In this document: in pieces, positions 12,240-24,000 of the stretch
How the letters are laid out: each line of letters begins with the position of its first letter
Position numbering within the stretch: the first letter of the stretch is position 1
Assembly: GCF_963678635.1 (NCBI RefSeq)
Contig: NC_087071.1
Coordinates: 16,741,613-16,805,612 of the forward strand
DNA length: 64,000 bases
Direction of reading: 5' to 3'
Origin: Symsagittifera roscoffensis
Taxonomy: Eukaryota; Xenacoelomorpha; Acoela; Convolutidae
Made by a program: the position numbers and the translations under genes
Notes under the pieces: generated by a model
Told to the model about the DNA's origin: nothing
What the model saw: only the letters and a program-made list of their open reading frames with translations
Databases searched by the model: none

Positions 12240-12900
12240 TGACGTGAAGACCCTTATTCAAGTCGTTTTTTATTAAGGAAGTTGTCAATGCTCAAATGTG
12301 ATATTAAGCGGTTTGGTTTTTGATTTTGCTTATGTTAACTTCAAATTTAGTTTCTAAATGGAAGGAAGATTTCGCTCCCGGGAAACAAAAGTGCGAATGG
12401 CCCAAAAAGTTAAATTAAAAACTAGAAGTTTCGAAATTGGTTTCTAAAATTTTAAGATTTCCCACCTAAATAAAAAAAACGTATTGACGTTAGATTTATC
12501 TAGCAAAATGTCCATCATTAAAGTTTTTTGACATCGGAAGATCATTGAGATGATATACCTTTTTAACACATGCGAGCTGTAGTGTTTCTTTTGTTCTTAA
12601 ATACAAAAAAAAAACTAAATGTAAAGGTCACGAAACGCTTGCGACTTCTAATTTCGAAAATGGAATGGAATTATCATATTTCCCAGCGAAATAAAATTTT
12701 ACCTGTTGATCCAGGTTTCTTAAATTCGGTTAATTTTATCAAAAGAGCACCAATCATAAATTGCTCGTGAAATTCAAAGACCTTGAAGGCTTAATTTTTT
12801 TTCTTTAAAAATTCGAAAGTTGAAAATTTTTCAGAAAACAACTCAATTTTTTGTTGCCTTGCGTTCATTACTCTTTTCCAACTGTAAGTTGGCTATGTTT
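12240..12900 (+). repeat. Family A copy, expanded
   Basis: The 5' part (GACGTGAAGACCCTTATTCA) lies near 12240. The conserved middle and 3' part is at about 12590-12900, ending GCGTTCATTACTC, TCCAACTGTAAGTTGG and CTATGTTT. Extra sequence separates the two halves. Confidence 0.75.
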
Positions 12901-13020
12901 TCAGCAACGTATTCTATCCTTTGCTAAATTGTATCAATGGAGCAATTCTTTATATTTTTGCGTCAGTCGAATCTCCGCTCCAATTGCGTTTGACAAGAGG
13001 TTGGTCTACACAACATACAA

Positions 13021-13092
13021 CGCCATTTTCATGGTATTAAAACGACACTGACGTCACGGTGCTCTAAATATAGCAATATAGCAATGACGTCG
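13021..13092 (+). promoter_or_regulatory. Possible promoter sites of the GTPBP1-like gene: YY1-like and two CRE sites
   Basis: CGCCATTTT at 13021 fits the YY1 core. TGACGTCA at 13049-13056 is a perfect cyclic-AMP response element, and TGACGTCG at 13085-13092 is a second near-match. They lie in non-repeat sequence between the two + strand genes. The role is inferred from motif clustering only. Confidence 0.35.
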
Positions 13093-13927
13093 TTTTTTCT
13101 TTACGCTCGGAATTGTTTGAACTGAACTATTTACTATTTGAAGCCCCATTTTTATCGTTTTCTACATCTGATCAAGGTGTGTTTTCAGTTAATAGATAAG
13201 TGGATTAAAGTTTTCCTATTACTCAGTGGTAAGTTTTTTTTTGCTTTATCAGACGAATGAAAACTAATTTTGAAAAAAGTTTCTCTAGTGACGCAATACA
13301 TAAACAATTCAACGGGTATGTAGGATAATTTCGCGTGAGCTATACATGTAAGAGAACGGAACAGTTGAAAAGTCGAAACACCTGTAACATTTTGGAAAAA
13401 GTATTCATTGTCATAAGTTATTTAAATATAACCTTTAAATTCCTGGCACAATAAATTTTTCTTCGAGTCAGGTTTGGTATGAATTGACCGATTTTTGTAA
13501 CCGACTGCAGAATAAACCATTGATTAAGTCGTTCAACCTAAAAGTTTTCTACTGCTATGAAAAAGTTTTTTGATTTCAACCAATCGCATGAGCGCTTTTT
13601 CATTTCTCTCTTCATATTGTCAGATTCCGAAAAGTAGGAAGGAAACTTAGCAATAATATTTTTTGGTCGGACGTAAAAGGAATTTCAATTTATTATCGCA
13701 AGCGATCTAGCAGGAGTAGCGTTGAATAATCCGACGAAGTGAACTGTGTTTAGACTTAATTCCATTGCGAGAGCAAGTGACTTGTAATCGGGAACTCATA
13801 AATTTTCCCGTGAACAACTTTTTGCATAGCAACTTACATTGTATAGCAACTTGGCGGTTTTTTGTCTACCGAAACCTGAAAAACGCAAAACATCATGTCT
13901 TTATTTTTGAACGTCTACCTTAAAATC

Positions 13928-14103
13928 ATAAATTTAGTTCTGTTAGTGAATTTTTTTTAGTGAAGTAGTGTTAGAATTTTTTGGTAAGTGAATTTTGTTC
14001 GCCTCAATCGAAGTTATAAATTTAGTTCTGTTAGTGAATTTTTTTTAGTGAAGTAGTGTTAGAATTTTTTGTTAGTGAATTTTGTTCGCCTCAATCGAAG
14101 AAA
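13928..14103. repeat. Tandem duplication, two copies, period 88 bp
   Basis: The segment ATAAATTTAGTTCTGTTAGT...CGCCTCAATCGAAG at 13928 is repeated at 14016 with very few differences. Just after it, an ATG at 14107 opens a 28-codon frame that ends in a stop at 14191-14193. Its donor-like sites do not join in frame to the GTPBP1-like coding exon, so it could only be an upstream ORF. Confidence 0.9.
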
Positions 14104-14339
14104 GTAATGGACGACTGCACATGCTTGGAAAGTAAAGTCTGCTCGGAGAGTTCAGAAGTAAAAAATAGTTTTCACCCGCATTTTTTTGTGTAAAATTTAG
14201 GGTGTTTGGAAATTACCAATTTCGCCATGAAAGCCTTGTCGCAAGTTATTTAAGACGGGCTATTTATCACGCTCTCAAAGTTGTTTTGAGGCGTGCTATT
14301 TTGTCATATTAGTTGCCTTTAAGTTTCTGACTATTTTTT

Positions 14340-14878
14340 TCCAAAGAGTATCACTTTTGTCTTTATCCAAAACTAGTCGAGACTAGCTTAAGGTCAGTGT
14401 AATCATATAGGGCTTTTCCTTTAATTGATATAAACAGTTTCGTTTCTCAAATTTCGAAGACCAATTTGAGATAATTAAATCGCAAACAATTCCAATTGTT
14501 CCTTATTGCGAGGCGAATGCGGCGAACTAATCCTGCTCTGAAAATTTCCAATTTGATTTAAGGCAGAGTAGATGGAAAATGTTATCACTTTTGTACCTCT
14601 CATTGGGTTCGAGCAGATTTTCAACTTTTTCTTTTTGTTTCTTTTTCAAGTCAACCATATTGATTTTCCGAGCTATCCCAAAGCACTAAAAATACTGTTT
14701 TTTGTGCGCTGGAGGCAATTTTTTGGAGGCGTTTTTAAAAGTATATGTTGGCGACAAAGGCGCCTTTAGAAAAATTTTAGGGTCTGTGCGCCCAAAATTG
14801 ATATCTCAAAAAATTACGAAGTGGAAGACCCTGTGTATTTTCACGGCTTCGCCCTGATACGAGCAGTCTCGTTTAGAT
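14340..14878 (+). mobile_element. Composite of family B 3' end and a hAT-MITE relative
   Basis: The 3' end shows GGCTTCGCCCTGATACGAGC and AGTCTCGTTTA, the tail of family B (compare 46741-46772). Its inner part (about 14640-14840) matches the hAT-type MITE at 18989-19244, for example CCATATTGATTTTCCGAGCT. Boundaries of both are uncertain. Confidence 0.5.
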
Positions 14879-16545
14879 ATCAAATTGGTTGCCTAAGCTT
14901 ACCAATGTTCCACATTGCATATCTAACGAAAAAGGTTTCGAGTCTTAATTGGCTCAGGATATTTCTCGGTGTTGCTGTCTTTCTTACATAATCAAATACG
15001 TCCTAGTAGTTGAAAAGATCTTCACCGTTACAGGCAGAACGGATCATTTTTGTCTGTCTCTCGCAACGATGAAAGCTCAGTGTGTCAATGTATCAAGTAT
15101 CACGTTGCCGAAAATGCTGTTTTCTTTCACGTTTTTTTTTGCCGTCTAAGATAAATTGATATTTTTCGGACAAGTAATTGGAAAATTAGATAATTAGGGT
15201 CTCATTCCTGGGTACAAACTGCTGCCGCAGGAAAAGAAAATAAAATTTAACCGCAAAATTGAAGTTCATTAGAGTGCGAAGGGCTTGGTATGAAATTTTT
15301 CTCGAGGGCCCTGCCTCAGTGCTTGGAATGCTTAAGCCAAGTGATGCAAATAATGCTTTAATTTTTGACAACCAGTCACTATGGATAGTTTCGGCAACCT
15401 GGCTCCTCAACACCTTGACACGACACCCTCGCAACAAGATGGAATTTCTGAAGGCAAGCTGTAGTCAAACTAAGAAGTCGTTATAGATTCTGCGAAATAC
15501 TTGAGATGCAACTGAAAATGTTTTTTTTTTAAGTATAGAAAGTTTATGTATCCGAGAGTTAAGATTCATCGCAACAATTTCGATATGAAATAATTTTGAG
15601 TATAAAGAGATTCGGACAGGATAAACACCAATACACTCGGTTTTGACCAAATAAAAAACCTGTTCATAAGAAACCGAGGCTCAAAAACGATAGAAAATTA
15701 AAAAAAAACGAAACTTCTAAGAAATTAATGAGCTTCAATGTACTGGATAAAACAAGAAGGCAGAGTTTCTCAAAGCACAGAAAAAGAAAAGAAAAAGTTA
15801 TGCTCAGAAGATTTTCAATCCGTGCATATGATGAAACAAAAAACATAGTTCGACGTTGGATCTAAAAACGTTTATAGCCTATTTCTAACGTAAATTTTTT
15901 TGCATTATTGCCAATTACAGTTATCATGTTTTGTAACTCCATTATTCCCAAATTAGGAAAATGATAAGAACCTCAGAATTTGATTTTCTGTTTGATTTGA
16001 GAAATCTGACGGTCGTCCGTTTTTTGTAGTTTCTCATTAAAAATTTACGTGCATCATAATCCACAATCCATTACTGTGCTTTATTTTCAAGCAGTCACAC
16101 TGAGTTTCCATGGATAGTAATTCCACTTTGGGATCACGCAATCGGTTATAATCAATCTGTACAAGTTTGAAAATTTTTATTCGCCTTACTCACGACCCAT
16201 TCGATTTTTTAAACCTACTCACATTTATGTATTTGTGGCAAAACGATATCCATTAAAAATCGAACAGCTGCACCCCTTTATTAACCCAAGAGTTTTCAAA
16301 AATTTTATTGACGTCGAAAAAAAAACAGGCCAAAATTGCGTTTTGACGCTTTTTTCTAACTTAAAACCCTTCCCCGAAAATAGCCCCCACCCCCAACACA
16401 TTAATCTCTACCACATCGCACGCACTTATCCAACTGAAACAGATTGTTTATGGGGTGGGGTTGAGAGTGGCGCCGGAGTTCAAAACCAATCAAGAATTTT
16501 TTTAGCGTTAAAAAAACTGCCTAAAAATGACGTTTTTAAAAGTCG
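14879..16545. other. Upstream region of the GTPBP1-like gene, nothing recognised
   Basis: Open frames at 15186-15437 (-), 15259-15486 (+) and 16235-16549 (+) overlap or lack similarity to known proteins, and I do not call them genes. Confidence 0.4.
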
Positions 16546-16996
16546 ATGAACGTAGTTGAGACTCTTATATAGGTGCTGATGATTGTTTTTCAAGAAAGTC
16601 GTAACATTTGTTCAGGCTGATTTTTTTTTCACGGTTTGACTTATGATTTCTTTTTAAGTTCATTTCATTTCCTTTGTTAAAGTAAAGCAAACTCCGCTAT
16701 CGAACAGCAAACATGTAAAGGCTACGAAAAACGTGATCGACTTCTAGTTTCGAAAGTAGAATTTAATTTTCAGATTTTCCAGCGGAATAAAAGTTTTACC
16801 TATTGATCCAATTTTATCAAATTGGGGTAATTTAATCAAAAAAGTGTAAATCATTAATTGTTCTAGAAATTCAAAAAAATTTTAAGGCATCTATTTTTCC
16901 CTTTAAATTCGAAAGCTTAGATTTTTTCAAACATAAGACATAATTTTTTTTTTCTGTTTTGACTCTTTTGCTGTCGTTCTGTTGGCTATGTTTTAG
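16546..16996 (+). repeat. Family A copy
   Basis: Starts GATGAACGTAGTTGAGACTC, then TTATATAGG. Carries the TCGAACAGCAAACATGTAAA and ATTGATCCAATTTTATC blocks, and ends with a decayed hairpin and GGCTATGTTTT. Confidence 0.85.
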
Positions 16997-17778
16997 AGTT
17001 ACTGTCAGGTTAAATTCCTGATGAGATGAGGTAGATACATCGGAGAAGATACGTCATTGGCGTCATTGGATAAAAGAGTTAAAGTTAAATACAAAATATA
17101 GGGCAGCAAAAACATAAGAAAAAAGGGGAAAATTATGAAGAGAAAAATAGAAAACAAGATAACAGTTTTCTAGCCAATGTGAATTACACTTTAAAAAATC
17201 AATGTGTGTTTTGCGAAAGCAATTGTCAAGTTGTAAATTAACTGAAGCCTATTTGCTGATGTTTGACTATTTTTCGGAAAACAAAACGATTATAATCTAT
17301 TTACAATGGATCGCTTTCAAAAGCAGATGCATTATATTTTTTTGAATTCGCTTGTTTTTGAAGGTTATAGAGAATGTCTATGAACTGATTATATAATCGA
17401 TTACTATCCATCGAACTCCGATGCGGACAATACTGTTCCATGGAATTCCGGTGCGGACAATACCATTTTAATGTTCAATTTTTTTCAATGATTATTTTAA
17501 GTTTTTCAGGAAAACGCCTTGAAATTTGGCTTAGCTGAAATTTGAATTGACCCAGTTTTCTCTAAGTGGGTTAGGTCCATGATCCATGATAAAGCGTCAA
17601 TCGGAAAAGATTCTCGAGTTGGAAGAGCTTTACTTAAGGAGATGTATTGTTTTCCTGCGAAAATCAAAAGTTGAAACAAAGTGTATTTTTTCAGTTTCCT
17701 TGGGTTCATCGACCCTTTTTCAACCTTCAATGGCCATATTTTACCCTTTAAGCGATTTTTTTTTTCAGAATAAAAACA

Positions 17779-18007
17779 ATGGCCCACCTAGTGGACATGG
17801 GCTGTCCTCTGCCACCAAGCAATGACTCGCCTACCGCACCCATACCCACACCAATACATAGAACAACAGCAACTTCGGGTGGGAAAACAAAGAATATGGC
17901 TCATAATCAGCATGGGCAGAATAGTACACAGAGCACAGCCGCTGGATCTTTGTTGAATCTATCCTGTGAACAGTTCCAGAAAGTTATGACTGCTCCAGAT
18001 CACAATG
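17779..18007 (+). CDS. GTPBP1: GTPBP1-like first coding exon
   Basis: The ATG at 17779 has a good context (A at -3, G at +4) and lies ten bases after a strong acceptor (T-rich tract, CAG at 17766-17768). The 5' leader is therefore spliced, either cis or by a spliced leader. Encodes [16 protein letters not shown] and a Ser/Thr/Gln-rich stretch. Donor at 18008, phase 1. Confidence 0.75.
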
Positions 18008-21000
18008 GTAAGATGAAATGGGTGTGAAAAACGAGCAATAAAAGGCAGCTTTTTTGTAGGATTACAAATATACTTTTGTTCACCGTTGTGACTATAAGTG
18101 TTATATTTTAGCCCGCATTTTTTTCTAGCTAAAACTTTTATTATTCATATTATTATTCGATTTTTTTTTGCATTTTTCAAAAAAATCTTTGCGTATTTTT
18201 CATTGCTATTTCGTTCTTTGTGTTTTACGGGTAATTATCATACACCAATGGGGTTTTTATCAGATTACAAACTTATGAAAAGAAAGCATATTACAAAAAG
18301 AAAAAGTTTTCCTGCGATTTTGATAGACAAGCTTGAATCGTGAATTCTGTTTGAAAAATGGATTTATCACATCCAAAGTTTGTTTATAGGCGAAATAGTC
18401 TTTTTAAATATTTTGTCAACTCCAACTTCTTGAAACTTACGAGAAGTATACATTTGCAGCAATCGTCAAGCTAGCAAGTCGGACAACACCGCATTTGGAA
18501 CTTAACCCACTCACCAACTTAAAAAAAAAACAAATTTCAGTTTTTCTAACTGCCAAAATCTTAAAATTACCATCTCGACTGAGGTACAAGTAGATATAAT
18601 TTGATGCAAGACCCAATTTCATTCCAGTTGTACAACGTGAATCTCAGTGTAGCTTGTACATACATATTTACCAATCGCCAGGGGATGGAAATGTAGCGCG
18701 CATTTTTTTGAATAGTCAAGCAAACATTTTTAATTATCTTAAGTCCTATTTAAAACTCGGACGTTCTATTTAAAACTCGGACGTCACTCGCATTTGATTT
18801 TTTTTTGCGGTTTGAGTTTTAATTTTAATTGAATTTAGTTTAAATTAATTTGCTGAAAGGAAGGAAAGTTACTCGCTATGTTTGTAAATGTGCAAAAGGC
18901 GCGAAAATTATGAAGGATTTTGATTTCAATGGTAAGTTTTAATTCAAGGACTATCCAGCGGAATCAAAAAAATACTTATTGTGACCCACAGGCGCGGATC
19001 TAGGAAATTCTCGAGGGGGGGGGGGATTTTTTAGGTCGACCAAATTGATTTTCTGAGCTCTCCCAAAACACTATAAAGACGGTAAATTGATCAAATTTTG
19101 TGCGCCGCTGGATTAGTATTTATTGGCGCCAAAGGCACGTTTAGAAAAATTTAAGGGTCCGTCAGCCAAAAATGTATATCTCAAAATAGTTCAAAGGGGG
19201 ACCCTTTGGGTCAGCAAGGGGTCGAATCCCTAAATCCGCTACTGGTGACCCAGTTTTCTCAAATGTTGTTAGTTTTACCCATAACGTCGTCTCTTATAAA
19301 AGTTTTTGTAAATTCAAAGAGCTTTTTTTCTACGAAATTCGAAAATTTGAAAAAATTGTTTTTTTTTTGTTTCCGTGAGATCATTGACCCTTTTTCAGCT
19401 GTTTGTTGGCTATGTTTTTTTTAGCTGAAAAACAGAGTTAAAATTATTCGTTGATCAATATGTTGATGAAATACTACTCTCCTGTTCTTAACAATTGCTA
19501 AGCAAAGTGTAGTAGTGCGAACTTTCTTTTTTTCCAACCTTAGTCGCAAATATAGGTGCCACTCGTTGGGGCACCTTTACAGCTTTTTGATAGCATCTGC
19601 TTTGACAATCGATTACTAGTAAGTTAACACAGTTGATGCATTTCTCATTGTTGAAATGAACCGAAAAAAGTTATTTTTGCTGAAAAATATCAGTACACTA
19701 ATGAAAACTTGATTTCAGAAACTTTCCAACTCGATATATCTAGCAATATTTTGAAATGCATAATTTATACATAATTTAGCTTTATGATTTCCAATTTATT
19801 GAATGCAAATTATGTCTATTCATTTTTGGTGTCTTTTTTCCTGCATCGAATTGGCAATTCATTAGCATATGTAGCTGCGTTATTGGTGGCTAGTTTTTGG
19901 GGCTTTTAAGCATCCGTCGGTGAGTGGTTAGTGCGTGAGACTCAAATTTGAGGCCTATTTCTACTTTTTCCTATTTCACTTCATAGAGCTGCTTCTTGGT
20001 CGTTTTCTCGCAAGTGTTTGTGAAATGCAGCTTCGCCTCTGTGTTTAATTTTTTTCGTTATAGTTTTGAAAGAACTGATGGATATTTGTGCTAGTGTATT
20101 TTTCACGTCTCTGTAATTAAATACTTGAAAAGCAGTAAAGGAACGAAATCTTTTCTCATCATTAGTAATTCATGGTTTTCCTCCGCGTCTTCCGAAAAAG
20201 AAAATATACAGTATTTGGAAAAAAAAATACCCATAGACATTAAACTAGTCTTACTTGAAAGTTATTTCAACCTTGACCAGCCAAATCTTCTCACATAAAA
20301 ATATCCCATATAAAATCACCAAAAGTCTTCCCCCTACAAAATCGTCCGAATTGTAATCTTCCAAAAAAATAGTCAAAATCATCCTAAGCCGAGATGTATA
20401 AATTGTTTAGTGCGTTCGTTAAGTTTCACAGGAACTCTTTTATACATTAGCTCCCTACCAATTTGTTTGTCCTTACACTTTTCGCCACATCGAAAATTCT
20501 AGTCTGGCTGTGCTGGCTAGAAAATAGTTCGGCTGGTAAAACTTAAGACTTGAGAAGTAGGTCTTGTGCATGATCATATCTTCTGCGAAGATAGTGCATT
20601 TTCCCTCAGTTAATTTGTCTGTTTAGTCTATTTATCTGAGACATGGATAGGTTTTGAAAAACTGCCGAACTGAAAGTTAAATGAGACTAAGCTAATCATT
20701 AGAAAAGCATTACTCTTGTTTCTAATAACCCTTGCGAAGAGCAAGTGTTATCAGAATCACTTGGTAACAGAATCACTTGGAACCTTGATTCATAATGAAT
20801 TCAAATTTCTAAGCGTCTCCGACACACTTAGTCTGGAGTAATTAATACGCCCGTGACAATAAACGTCTTGGGTTCGAATCTGAGCAAGGCCTGTTTTTTT
20901 TCAAACTGGGAATATTTTGTTCCAAAAAATTGTTGGATTATGTGTCTGGTTGTTTTGCCGGCTTAGTTGCCACATCCTAGATTTTTTTTTGCTGAAAGCA

Positions 21001-24000
21001 GTTTCATTTTAGTTGATTTTCTTGTTTTTCGCTTAAAATTTTTTCGGCCAATTATTTGTCTGCTTATCTGGTTTCGGCTTAGTTGTCACATCTTGGAATC
21101 GTTTTTTTTGCTGCGCACTTTTTTCTCTTATGTTGCTTTTACTGTTTGATTAACTCCTACAGTTTGTAAATTTACTTACCTTGATTTAGTATTTCTTTCT
21201 TTGTTTTTTTTTCGCTGAAAAAATTCGTCGGCCCAAATTATTTCAGCCCAATTTTTATCATCTTAATGACCTAATTTTGGGTCGTTTCAAGTAAAACACA
21301 TTTTTAACTTTCCCCTCCGCACTTGTTAAGGTGGTTGTTTGTTTACCAATTGGTTCGTCAATTTTTTTTTGGAAAGTTATTGTTAATATAGTGGAAAAAT
21401 TATAGTTTTTCTCACAAACTTCTTGTGATTTTTTTTTTAAAAAAAGGGTTATGAATTGAAAGGCCGCCTGCTCCCTTGTGTGCCTGCATACTCCCCTATA
21501 GTCTCTTTTCACTTAAATCTCTGTCTACAGCCTTCGAAAAAGTCTGTGGGTGATAATAGGACCCATAGTTCGTTTTTTTTTTCGTTTTCTCGAAAACCCT
21601 CCCTCAAATCTGAAAAGAAAACGGTTTCATTGAAAAGAAAGGTTTTGAAAAACTACCTGTACAAACGTCTGCACCCAAACTTTTCTTTCACATGATTTTA
21701 TGGCCCTCGGATTAGTCAAACTTTTGATTTTTGATCGGATATTGTGTGTTCGATAGAGATAACGGGTAGTGAGAAGTTCCCCTGTTTCAGCGACCACTTA
21801 AAAAGTTTTTTTTTCTACGCAAAAAAGAATATCGCCATCAGAAAAGTCAAATTTTTGATTTTTTGACCGTTTGGTAAGCCTTTTGAATATTTGCAAAAAC
21901 TACCCTGCCATATCTGAGATTTTGGTTTCAATTAGAAAAACTGGTTGTGGGAAGATCATTTGCTTATGCGATTACGCCCGAATTTTTTGGACACCAAAAG
22001 TTATGACCCTCGGACAAGTCAAAGTTTTGATTTTTTGACCGTTTTTTTGTTACAGTTTTTGACTTTTCTCGAGAATTACGCTCCCAAGTCTGAGATTTTG
22101 GGTTCTATCAGAATTCCAGCTTGCGTGAATCCCTTCTGCATAAGCGGCTCTGTCCTATTGTTTCACAAAAAATCTATGATTCTCGGAAATGTCAATATTT
22201 TGATTTGTTGACCTTTTTGGACTTTTTCATGAACTATCATGCCAAAAACCGATATCATAGGTTTAATCGAAACAACAGGTTGTGGAAAGCCTACTTTTGT
22301 AATTGGCTATGTCTTTTTTGTTTCAAAAAAAGTCATGGCCTTCAAAGAAGTCTATAATTTAAAACTTTGACAACTACCGTGCCAATTTTCCGGTTTTGTG
22401 TAATAGAGAAACTGTTCTCTGCATAAGCGGTCACAACCTGCTTTTTAAATTTACACAATCAAATCTGAGATGAAAAGTTCAATTGAAAGAACCGGTTGCG
22501 ATAATTATTTGTTTCTGCAGTAGCGGGGACTCCTTAATTTTTTGTAAAACAATTGTTATCTCCTTGGGAAATTTGACTATTTCAAAGTTTTTTTGCTATT
22601 CTCACTTATTTTAGTAGAGAAACAACTAAGGTTTTGGGCAAAGTCCGTTTTTTGAAATCACATTTTTGGTGATGCATCAGTATAGCAAATTCATTTAATA
22701 TCAAATACGTATCTCCAGCTTTAGCTGGGGCCCCTAGTTGTTTTTTATCGAGACATACAAAAATTTTGGTTCACCTAGTTTTTTCATAATTTAATTTTGT
22801 TTCGACTTATGTTTTTCATGTTTGTGTTGTATCGCAAGTGGTGCGAAGCTCGGCTCCGCCTCTGTGTGGTAACATACGTCGCGCGCAATAAATTGTCTTA
22901 ATCGCATAATCCATTTTGCTTAAAATTTTACTTTAAACTCGCCTGAAAAAATATTATTTTTGTCAACTAAAACTCCGAGATAGCTGGCATGTTATTTTAG
23001 GAAAATGATTCTTCACTATAAACAATAATTTCTAAACAATTTTCTTCCTCGTAGACAATAAGCTCTGTTTTATCAACATGAAAGTTTCTTTGTTTTAAGG
23101 TTCAGCTTCAGTCAATTCCTCTCTACCAGTCAGTTCTGCTTCTAAAAATGGTACCAGACATCAAGGCGTACATGGAGGTAAGACTGCGCCAGCGAAAAGT
23201 GCAGGCGCGCATGTTTTTTCTGATAGAACGGTTTCAAAGAGTTTATCTTTTAAACTAAATATATTACTACATAAAATGTTTTAAAATATATCAAATTAGT
23301 TATGGAAGAAAATGGTATCCCCTATTGCAGTTTCCGAATTGGTCGTTACCGGTGCTAAAATGGGATTGTTAATGAGATCCTTAAATTAAATTGTGTCAAT
23401 GAAAGGTGTGGATCTCTGTCTCAAATTTAAAACAGATTATCAAATGACTCCCGCAATGCTAATGATCTATTCTGACTAAAGTGTTACCTTTACATTTAAT
23501 AATGGGTAATTGAGTTTTGGTTATTAAGTATGAATAAAAAATCTGTTCAGGCCACTTAGTTTGTTCATCGTGGAAATTTTCATTACATTGTGAGAATACT
23601 TAATGTTTTTTTTTCAAATAAGTCATATTGCGGGAAAATGGAAAACTGTGTGTCTTGTTTTACGTGGCCTCACGTCAGTTCGGGGGGGGGGGGGGGGGGG
23701 GGGGGGTGAGGGAGTGTGTGGTGCGTGAGTGAGTAATGGAAAAAATGAATGTTTTTTGCCTGTACAGGTGGAAAACAGTCTGGTGATGCATCGGTTGTAC
23801 ACAGTGAAGGAGTCGAGGACATGGATGTCGCAGAGGCGGAGGATGAGACTCCCATATGCTACTTGGACCCCAAGGTCGGTTCAATTTAGGGATTTGCGAT
23901 ATTTTAAAATGAATCATGTATTGAATTGTTTTGACAGAACTTCTTGATATTATCTACAGTTTTTTCCCGTGAATAACTTTGTTCATAGGATGACTTTGGT

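Noticed and set aside
14107-14193. Alternative first coding exon of the GTPBP1-like gene starting at 14107
   Set aside because: None of its donor-like sites is in the phase needed to join 17769 in the GTPBP1 frame; it could only be an upstream ORF.
15186-15486. Overlapping open frames on both strands
   Set aside because: Neither resembles a known protein, and the overlap suggests a chance GC-richer patch or an unknown repeat.
16235-16549. 104-codon open frame on the + strand
   Set aside because: No recognisable domain, no splice context, and composition like the surrounding intergenic DNA.
23670-23917. Proline-rich frames on the - strand
   Set aside because: They are the reverse of the G25 tract and of GTPBP1-like exon 3, and they lack any other support.
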